A DNA stretch of 64,000 bases, taken from Comamonas phosphati. GTDB lineage: Bacteria; Pseudomonadota; Gammaproteobacteria; Burkholderiales; Burkholderiaceae_C. The stretch is from the NCBI RefSeq assembly GCF_014637085.1, contig NZ_BMEU01000007.1, positions 62,001 through 126,000 on the forward strand, read 5' to 3'. The notes under the pieces are model-generated. The model made no database searches, was not told where the DNA came from, and was given only the letters and a program-made list of their open reading frames with translations. The translations under genes and the position numbers were made by a program. Of the stretch, positions 58,311-64,000 are shown in pieces. How positions within the stretch are numbered: position 1 is the stretch's first letter; every line of letters begins with the position of its first letter.

Positions 58311-59594
58311 ATGCATATCGAGACATTGGCCGTACATGCCGGTTATTCCCCCGACCCCACGACCAAGGCCGTGGCCGTGCCCATCTACCAGACGGTGGCC
58401 TATGCCTTCGACAGTGCCCAGCATGGCGCCGATCTGTTCGACCTCAAGGTGCCGGGCAATATCTACTCGCGCATCATGAACCCCACGAACGACGTGCTCG
58501 AAAAGCGCGTCGCGGCGCTGGAGGGCGGCATTGCCGCCGTGGCCGTGGCCTCGGGCATGGCTGCCGTCACCTACGCCATCCAGGCGATTGCCGAGGCCGG
58601 CGACAACATCGTCTCGGCCAGCACGCTCTACGGCGGCACCTACAACCTGTTCGCCCATACCTTCCCGCAGCAGGGCATCACGGTGAAGTTCGCCGATCCG
58701 CGCGATCCGGCCAGCTTTGGCAAGCTCATCGACAAGCGCACCAAGGCCATCTTTGTCGAGTCCATCGGCAACCCTCTGGGCAATGTGACCGACATCCGCG
58801 CCCTGGCCGACGTGGCCCACGCACATGGCGTGCCGCTGATCGTGGACAACACCGTGCCCAGCCCCTATCTGCTGCGCCCCATAGAACATGGCGCCGACAT
58901 CGTGGTGCATGCGCTGACCAAGTACCTGGGCGGCCACGGCAACAGCATCGGCGGCGCCATCGTGGACAGCGGCAAGTTCCCATGGGCCGAGCACAAGGCC
59001 CGCTTCAAGCGCCTCAACGAACCCGACGTGAGCTACCACGGCGTGGTCTATACCGAAGCCCTGGGCGAGGCCGCCTACATCGGCCGCGTGCGCGTGGTGC
59101 CGCTGCGCAATACCGGCGCGGCGCTGTCGCCGCACAACGCCTTCCTGATCCTGCTGGGCATAGAGACGCTGGCGCTGCGCATGGACCGCATCTGCGAGAA
59201 CACACAGAAGATTGCCGAAACACTGCAAAAGCATGCCAAGGTCGAATGGGTGCGTTACGCAGGCCTGCCCGACCATCCCGACCACGCGTTGGTGCAGCGC
59301 CAGTCGGGCGGCCGGGCCTCGGGCATTCTGTCGTTCAGCCTCAAGGCGGCCGACGGCGACGCGCGTGCGGCGGGCGCACGCTTCCTCGATGCACTGCAGC
59401 TGTTCACGCGCCTGGTGAACATCGGCGATGCCAAGTCGCTGGCCACGCACCCGGCCTCGACCACCCACCGCCAGCTCGACGCGGATGAACTGGCCAAGGC
59501 CGGCGTCAGCGAGGGCATGGTGCGCCTGTCCATCGGCATCGAGCACATAGCCGACCTGCTCGAAGACCTGAACCAGGCTCTGGCCGCGGTTTGA
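58311..59594 (+). CDS. metY: O-acetylhomoserine sulfhydrylase (MetY)
   Basis: A 427-residue PLP enzyme of the Cys/Met metabolism family that makes homocysteine from O-acetylhomoserine and sulfide. The N-terminus [11 protein letters not shown] is typical, the aromatic cap is [11 protein letters not shown], and the PLP lysine lies in [11 protein letters not shown]. The long form with N-P-L-G-N-V and [11 protein letters not shown] distinguishes it from MetB/MetC. AAGG lies eight bases before ATG 58311. Confidence 0.94.
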   Translation: MHIETLAVHAGYSPDPTTKAVAVPIYQTVAYAFDSAQHGADLFDLKVPGNIYSRIMNPTNDVLEKRVAALEGGIAAVAVASGMAAVTYAIQAIAEAGDNIVSASTLYGGTYNLFAHTFPQQGITVKFADPRDPASFGKLIDKRTKAIFVESIGNPLGNVTDIRALADVAHAHGVPLIVDNTVPSPYLLRPIEHGADIVVHALTKYLGGHGNSIGGAIVDSGKFPWAEHKARFKRLNEPDVSYHGVVYTEALGEAAYIGRVRVVPLRNTGAALSPHNAFLILLGIETLALRMDRICENTQKIAETLQKHAKVEWVRYAGLPDHPDHALVQRQSGGRASGILSFSLKAADGDARAAGARFLDALQLFTRLVNIGDAKSLATHPASTTHRQLDADELAKAGVSEGMVRLSIGIEHIADLLEDLNQALAAV

Positions 59595-59604
59595 AGTCTT
59601 TGAG

Positions 59605-59645
59605 GCAGCCAGCGCTTGCCCATCAAGCGCTGGCTGCTCTTCTTT
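59605..59645 (+). terminator. Terminator after metY
   Basis: A perfect 14-base stem (GCAGCCAGCGCTTG / CAAGCGCTGGCTGC) with a five-base loop is followed by TCTTCTTTC. It is the strongest hairpin in the window and lies between convergent metY and egtB. Confidence 0.9.
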
Positions 59646-59672
59646 CAGTAGTGGTCGAGGCTGTCGAGACTG

Positions 59673-61028
59673 TCAGTGGGCATCGCGCGCCAGCCTCAGC
59701 CCCGTCATCTGCCAGCGGGCCGTGGCGGGAAAGAAGTTGCGGTAGGTCGCCCGCGCATGGCCTGCCGGCGTCAGGCAGGAGCCGCCGCGCAGCACATACT
59801 GGTTGACCATGAACTTGCCGTTGTATTCGCCCACGGCGCCTTCGGCCACGCGAAATCCCGGGTAGGCCGCATAGGACGATTGCGTCCATTCCCAGACCTG
59901 CCCAGCCTGGACCTCACCGGCTTCATCCACCATGGTTCGCGGGTGCAGGCTGGCGGCATAGCGCCCCTCTTCTCCATCCACCGGTTCATGCCGCCAATGC
60001 GGCGCCATGGCGGCCTCCCACTCCGCTTCGGTGGGCAGGCGTGCGCCGGCCCAGCGCGCATAGGCATCGGCCTCGTAATAGGACAGATGGGCCACGGGCC
60101 GTGCCGCATCCAGCGGCATGGCGCCATGCAGGCTGAACTCCTGCCAGGCAGCATCCGCAGCTGGCCCCGCCTTGCGCCAATACCAGGGATGGGCCAGTTG
60201 CTGCGCCTCGCGCCAGTCCCAGCCTTCGGCCAGCCACCACTGCGGCTGTTCGTAGCCGCCGCCGCGTACGAATGCCAGAACCTCCCTGTTGCTCACCGGC
60301 CGGCTCGCGATCTCGGCCCCATGCAGAAACACCGCGTGCCGCGGCATCTCGTTGTCGAAGGCAAAGCCCTGCCCCGCATGGCCTATGTCATGCAGGCCGC
60401 GCGCCACCGGCAACCAGCTCAGCGCCGGCGCGGCATCATCCGGCGCAGCAGCGCAATCCTCGGGCTGCATATGGGCCGGCGCATAGGGAGGCGCATAGGC
60501 AGGCATATAGGCCGGCCACAGTGGGTGGCAGGACAGCAGATGCTTGGCATCGGTCAGCAGCAGCTCCTGGTGCTGCTGCTCGTGCTGCAGGCCCAGCGCC
60601 ACCAGATCGCCGACTGCGCGGCAGGCCTCGGGCCTTTTTCTCGTGCCGCGCGCCATGCTCTCCAGCAGCGCCAGCACGCGCTCGTCCACCGCATCGCGGT
60701 AGGCCTGCACCTGCTGCAGCGAGGGCCGCGTGAGCATGCCGCGCCGCGCACGCGGATGGCGCTCGCCCACCTGCTGGTAGTAGGAGTTGAACAGCATGCG
60801 AAAGCTCGGCTCGAAGGCTTCGTATCCGGCCACATGCGCGGCCAGCACAAAGGTCTCGAAGAACCAGGTGGTGTGGGCCAGATGCCATTTGGCCGGGCTC
60901 GCATCGGGCATGGACTGCACGCAGGCATCCTCGGCCGACAACGGCTCGGCCAGTCTCTGGGTCTGGGCGCGCACCCGTAGATAGCGCCCGGCCAGGGCCT
61001 CCAGCGCATGCGGTTCAGGCATGGGCAT
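59673..61028 (-). CDS. egtB: Hercynine oxygenase EgtB (sulfoxide synthase)
   Basis: A 451-residue non-haem iron enzyme that adds sulfur to hercynine in ergothioneine synthesis. The N-terminal DinB-like domain has the iron ligands: His near 52 (H-L-A-H-T-T-W-F) and the pair H149/H153 in H-E-Q-Q-H-Q. The C-terminal formylglycine-generating-enzyme-like domain has W-E-W-T-Q-S-S, R-G-G-S and R-A-T-Y-R-N-F. ATG 61028 overlaps egtD by 14 bases; ATG 61022 is an equally good choice. No egtA, egtC or egtE is nearby, so the sulfur donor may be cysteine itself. Confidence 0.92.
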   Translation of the reverse strand: MPMPEPHALEALAGRYLRVRAQTQRLAEPLSAEDACVQSMPDASPAKWHLAHTTWFFETFVLAAHVAGYEAFEPSFRMLFNSYYQQVGERHPRARRGMLTRPSLQQVQAYRDAVDERVLALLESMARGTRKRPEACRAVGDLVALGLQHEQQHQELLLTDAKHLLSCHPLWPAYMPAYAPPYAPAHMQPEDCAAAPDDAAPALSWLPVARGLHDIGHAGQGFAFDNEMPRHAVFLHGAEIASRPVSNREVLAFVRGGGYEQPQWWLAEGWDWREAQQLAHPWYWRKAGPAADAAWQEFSLHGAMPLDAARPVAHLSYYEADAYARWAGARLPTEAEWEAAMAPHWRHEPVDGEEGRYAASLHPRTMVDEAGEVQAGQVWEWTQSSYAAYPGFRVAEGAVGEYNGKFMVNQYVLRGGSCLTPAGHARATYRNFFPATARWQMTGLRLARDAH

Positions 61029-62124
61029 GGATGACGGCATACCAGTTCTGAGCATCGGTCCAGACGCGCTTGCGGTCGAATCCGGCGCGCGACAGCATGC
61101 CGAGGAATTCGCCCAGCGGGTATTTGTAGCTGTTTTCGGTATGTATGGTTTCACCCTCGGCGAACTGGCGCAGCCCCTGCGGCCAGCCGACGATGACCGG
61201 CCGCAGCGCGCGCAAATGCATCTCCACGCGCGAACAGGAGGTGTCGAAGCGCGCCTCGTGCGCCCAATCCTGCAAATCGAAGTCGCTGCCCAGCACGCTG
61301 TTGACATGTTGCAGCGCATTGCTGTTGAAAGCGGCCGTCACGCCCTGGGCGTCGTCATAGGCGGCAATCAGCACCTCCCTGGGCTTTGGCAGGTCTATGC
61401 CTATGAGCAGCGCGCCGTCGTCGCCCAGCAGGCCGCGCATGCGCGCCAGCATGCGCTGGGCCTGGTCGGGGTCGAAGTTGCCTATGGAAGAACCCGGATA
61501 GAACAGCAGACGCCCGGCGCGCGGCACATCCGCGGGCAGAGCCCAGTCCTGCGTGAAATCTGCCGCCACCGCGCGCGCGGCCATGGGCGCGAAATCCTGC
61601 TCCAGCCGCTGCACGGAGCGGGCCAGAAAATCGGCCGCGATGTCCACGCCCACGAACTGCCGGGGCGCCAGGCTGCGGCACAGGCGGCGCACCTTCTCGC
61701 AGTTGCCTGCGCCCAGCTCGATCAGCACCTGACAGGGGGCCATGGCCTCGACCATGGCCTGCTCGTAGCGCGCCATGATGGCATCCTCGGTACGTGTTGG
61801 GTAGTACTCGGGCAGGCGCGTGATCTGCTCGAACAGCGCGCAACCGCGCTCGTCATAGAAGAATTTGGGCGAAATTTGCGCTACGGGCTGCATCAGCCCC
61901 TGGCGCAGCTCCCGTTGCAGCGCTCTTTGTGTTTCGCGCTGCGACTCAAGCCGCCGCCGCGAGCCCGGATTCTTCGGCGCGGAGACCGCCGGCTCCGATT
62001 CGGTTTGCAGCGTCTGGCGGCAAGCGCGGGCAATACTGCGCTGCACAAACCGGCCGGAGGGTAAAGGCAGGGGCAGACGCCCTGCTCTGGGAAACTGGTT
62101 CTCCGGCATCGACACACCATCCAT
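61015..62124 (-). CDS. egtD: L-histidine N-alpha-methyltransferase EgtD
   Basis: A 369-residue SAM-dependent enzyme that trimethylates histidine to hercynine. The SAM loop E-L-G-A-G-N-C-E-K-V, the F-F-Y-D-E-R-G opening and the L-F-Y-P-G-S-S-I-G-N-F segment are EgtD hallmarks. An N-terminal extension of about 50 residues, rich in Arg, Pro and Ser, precedes the domain. GGAG eight bases upstream supports ATG 62124. It is translationally coupled to egtB, making a two-gene ergothioneine operon. Confidence 0.94.
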   Translation of the reverse strand: MDGVSMPENQFPRAGRLPLPLPSGRFVQRSIARACRQTLQTESEPAVSAPKNPGSRRRLESQRETQRALQRELRQGLMQPVAQISPKFFYDERGCALFEQITRLPEYYPTRTEDAIMARYEQAMVEAMAPCQVLIELGAGNCEKVRRLCRSLAPRQFVGVDIAADFLARSVQRLEQDFAPMAARAVAADFTQDWALPADVPRAGRLLFYPGSSIGNFDPDQAQRMLARMRGLLGDDGALLIGIDLPKPREVLIAAYDDAQGVTAAFNSNALQHVNSVLGSDFDLQDWAHEARFDTSCSRVEMHLRALRPVIVGWPQGLRQFAEGETIHTENSYKYPLGEFLGMLSRAGFDRKRVWTDAQNWYAVIHAHA

Positions 62125-62295
62125 GGTCCGATCTCCTTACCAGCCGTGACCAGCCACGCACGATGGCCGTCCACATGGCATTGGGTGCAACAGGCCGCCG
62201 CGCATGAGAACACGGCGCCATGACCCTGCATGCCGCTGCTGCAGCCCGTGGCAAGGCCCGAGCGCTCAGACTAAGGCCTCGCTCCGATGGTGTGC

Positions 62296-62312
62296 GTAGG
62301 AATTTTTCCTAC
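62296..62312. promoter_or_regulatory. Perfect palindrome resembling a NarL/BvgA-family operator
   Basis: GTAGGAA and TTCCTAC are perfect 7-base arms with a three-base centre. Two inverted TTTCCTA-like heptads are the known form of BvgA and RcsB sites. It lies about 170 bases upstream of egtD. The regulator is not identifiable. Confidence 0.4.
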
Positions 62313-62385
62313 ATTCATGACTTCAAGATGAAACCCGCTCAAAACGATTACCTGACCTACGGCAAAAGCTATGTTTTTAATAGCG

Positions 62386-62422
62386 AAAACAAAATCGGCA
62401 TGCCGCGGTGCAACATGCCGAT
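62386..62422 (-). terminator. Terminator after ompW
   Basis: ATCGGCATG and CATGCCGAT form a nine-base stem; on the minus strand TTTTGTTTT follows. It lies about 28 bases past the ompW stop. Confidence 0.8.
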
Positions 62423-62449
62423 GCAGCAACCTAGGACCTGATCCGGCAA

Positions 62450-63061
62450 TCAGAAGCGATAGCCCACACCCACGCCCACCAGCCAGGGATCAACCTTGAA
62501 CCTGGTGTTTTCAAAGACGCCGGCGCCGCTCACCTTGGTGTCGATGAAGACCTTCTTGACGTCGAAGTTCAGCGACCAGTTCTTGTCCAATGCATAGTCG
62601 AAGCCCAGCTGCAGCGCACCGCCAAAGCTGTTCCTCTTGAGGGTCACGGCGCCGTCCAGGATGTCCACGCCGGAGAAGCGCGTGTAGTTGATGCCGGCGC
62701 CCACATAGGGCTTGAAGACGCCGAAGTTGGTGAAGTGGTATTGGGCCAGCAGCGTGGGCGGCAGATGCTTGAGGGCGCCGATCTTGCCGCCGTTCAGGCG
62801 CACGTCGTGCTTTTGCGGATAGGTCAGCACCAGCTCGGCTGCGATGTTGGGCGTGAAGAAGTACGACACGTCGACTTCAGGAATCCACCTGTTGTCGATG
62901 CTCACGCCGGCATCGCCCGCAGCGCCGCCGTTGTCGCTGTCCAGATGCACGGCGCGTAGGCGCACCATCCAGGGGCTGGCGCCGTCCAAGGACTGAGCAA
63001 AGGCCGTGCCGGCGGTCAGGGCGCTGGCGGCAGCGGCAATGGCGATCAGGGTCTTTTTCAT
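62450..63061 (-). CDS. ompW: OmpW family outer membrane protein
   Basis: A 203-residue small beta-barrel protein. Signal peptide with cleavage expected after T-A-F-A-Q; then W-M-V-R-L-R-A and the G-V-F-K-P-Y-V-G-A-G-I-N-Y-T segment that marks OmpW, ending in G-V-G-Y-R-F as outer-membrane proteins do. It forms an eight-strand barrel with a hydrophobic channel for small nonpolar molecules. ATG 63061 has AAGGA eight bases upstream. An FNR-like site lies upstream. Confidence 0.93.
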   Translation of the reverse strand: MKKTLIAIAAAASALTAGTAFAQSLDGASPWMVRLRAVHLDSDNGGAAGDAGVSIDNRWIPEVDVSYFFTPNIAAELVLTYPQKHDVRLNGGKIGALKHLPPTLLAQYHFTNFGVFKPYVGAGINYTRFSGVDILDGAVTLKRNSFGGALQLGFDYALDKNWSLNFDVKKVFIDTKVSGAGVFENTRFKVDPWLVGVGVGYRF

Positions 63062-63140
63062 TTGGGGTTTCCTTAAAGTGATTCCTGGGGAGCGATGCAT
63101 CCCTTGGCCTTGATTGAAACAAAGCGTGCCGCCCTGGGGT

Positions 63141-63154
63141 TTGCCCCAGGTCAA
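63141..63154 (-). promoter_or_regulatory. Candidate FNR/Anr-type site ahead of ompW
   Basis: On the minus strand TTGACCTGGGGCAA lies about 80-93 bases before the ompW ATG. It matches the TTGAY-N4-RTCAA pattern with one mismatch in the second half. ompW is known to be FNR-controlled in other bacteria. The region also overlaps a CCTGGGG/CCCCAGG hairpin, so the match could be chance. Confidence 0.35.
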
Positions 63155-63227
63155 GCTGAAATCACCTCGGCCTGTCAGGCCTTGCAGAAACCGCAATACC
63201 TCGCACTTGCGCTACACCAGCCAGTCT

Positions 63228-64000
63228 TCAATGCGCGGCCTGAGCGGGACGCAGCTTGTGCCACAGCTGCACACAGGCCACGACCAGGCCCCCCACCGCG
63301 GCGCCGACGCCCACATGCACCAGATACGGCACCACGGCGGCAATCACCCCGCCCAGAGACTCGATGCTGTCATGCAGCCAGTGCGCGATGGGCGCCATGC
63401 CGTGCACCAGCAGGCTGCCGCCCACGAGGAACATGGCCGCCGTGCCGACGATGGACAGGCCCTTCATCAGCCAGGGCGTGAAGCCGATCAGGCCGCGCCC
63501 CACGGCCTGCGCGGCGCGGCTGGCGCGGGCCATGAGCCAGCCGCCCACGTCGTCCATGCGCACGATGGCGGCCACCAGGCCGTAGACGAACACGGTGATG
63601 GCCAGCGCCACGGCGATCAGCACCAGCGCTTGTTCCCAGATCGGCTTTTCCGCCACCGTACCCAGGGCGATGGCCATGATTTCCGCCGAGAGGATGAAGT
63701 CCGTGCGCACGGCGCCCGCCACCTTGGCCTTTTCGTAGGCCACGGGGTCCACATCCTTGGCGCGCGCGGCCCGCACCGAGGACGGCGCCACGCCGGTTTC
63801 CGAGGCCTGCTGTGCGTCGATCTCGGCCTCATGCACATCGGGCGCCTGGTGCTTGTGGAACAGCTCCAGGGTTTTCTCCACGCCCTCGAAACACAGAAAG
63901 GCGCCGCCCACTATCAGCAGCGGCGTGATCAGCCAGGGCACGAAGGCGCTGATGAGCAGCGCTGCCGGAATCAGAAAGGCCTTGTTCTTGAGCGAGCCCT
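63228..64000 (-). CDS. DUF808 family membrane protein, C-terminal part (5' end outside window)
   Basis: About 257 residues of an inner-membrane protein are visible; the frame is open to the window edge, so the N-terminus is missing. About six membrane helices, the segment F-L-C-F-E-G-V-E-K followed by a hydrophilic loop, and K-A-K-V-A-G-A-V-R-T-D-F-I-L-S-A-E-I match DUF808 (E. coli YedI) proteins. Their function is unknown. It is upstream of ompW in the same direction but separated by about 170 bases that include the ompW promoter. Confidence 0.85.
   Translation of the reverse strand, partial: GSLKNKAFLIPAALLISAFVPWLITPLLIVGGAFLCFEGVEKTLELFHKHQAPDVHEAEIDAQQASETGVAPSSVRAARAKDVDPVAYEKAKVAGAVRTDFILSAEIMAIALGTVAEKPIWEQALVLIAVALAITVFVYGLVAAIVRMDDVGGWLMARASRAAQAVGRGLIGFTPWLMKGLSIVGTAAMFLVGGSLLVHGMAPIAHWLHDSIESLGGVIAAVVPYLVHVGVGAAVGGLVVACVQLWHKLRPAQAAH

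Larger units (their letters stand above)
62125..62449. other. Spacer between egtD and ompW
   Basis: A 325-base region without a convincing gene. It holds the palindrome GTAGGAATTTTTCCTAC at 62296-62312 and the ompW terminator. A short + frame (62220-62441) has no ribosome site and looks like noise. Confidence 0.6.

Noticed and set aside
62220-62441. Small + strand frame of 73 codons between egtD and ompW
   Set aside because: No ribosome site, mixed codon use and it runs through the ompW terminator.

Overview
The window is a 64-kb piece of a high-GC bacterial chromosome. Gene content and order (pstSCAB-phoUBR next to ppx and ppk; the rpsB-tsf-pyrH-frr-uppS-cdsA-dxr-rseP-bamA-skp-lpxD-fabZ-lpxA-lpxB-rnhB block; a RisA-type OmpR; a PhaR regulator; short GC-rich intergenic repeats) point to a betaproteobacterium of the order Burkholderiales, most likely family Comamonadaceae and perhaps Comamonas. 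That placement is inference from protein style and synteny, not from a search. I see no phage, plasmid, CRISPR array, transposase or defence island. It is mostly core chromosome, and the more unusual signals lie between the genes.

Region by region. 1-2.2 kb (+): the end of a membrane glycosyltransferase-like protein, then a MATE efflux pump. 2.2-8.9 kb (-): the complete phosphate module pstS-pstC-pstA-pstB-phoU-phoB-phoR. 9.4-13.4 kb: ppx (+) and ppk (-), facing each other across a terminator. Direct-repeat Pho boxes with an 11-bp period lie upstream of pstS, upstream of ppk, and in the pstS/ppx spacer reading toward ppx, so phosphate uptake and polyphosphate turnover look like one local Pho regulon. 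13.6-18.7 kb (-): glmM, folP, ftsH, rlmE, with yhbY divergent. 19.4-21.5 kb: a small glycosyltransferase-like protein facing a Kdo hydroxylase (both plausibly surface-glycan genes) and a DUF4149 membrane protein. 21.5-26.6 kb (-): greA, carB, carA. 26.8-42.4 kb (-): TrmH-type methyltransferase, rnhB, and the outer-membrane/lipid A/isoprenoid/translation supercluster back to rpsB.

42.7-49.3 kb: nnr (+) facing rnr (-), four identical tRNA-Leu(CAG) genes in tandem, phaR, and two identical tRNA-Val(GAC) genes with an apparent frameshifted gene remnant between them. 49.4-54.4 kb: relA, an alpha/beta hydrolase, 3-hydroxybutyrate dehydrogenase and a SIMPL-domain periplasmic protein. 54.7-57.2 kb (+): ompR and envZ behind a strikingly AT-rich promoter region. 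57.5-59.6 kb (+): a DEDD 3'-5' exonuclease and metY. 59.7-62.1 kb (-): egtB and egtD for ergothioneine. 62.4-64 kb (-): ompW and a truncated DUF808 protein.

I did not find a clearly new multi-gene system. The observations most worth following are the Pho-box layout, two GACTTACGCA-bounded elements inside the rpsB-frr operon, a long hairpin ending on the frr stop codon, the GC-rich repeat family, the tRNA duplications with a 13-C tract and a broken gene, and an isolated perfect palindrome upstream of egtD. Several starts are non-ATG (GTG or TTG) and were chosen from ribosome binding sites and family length.
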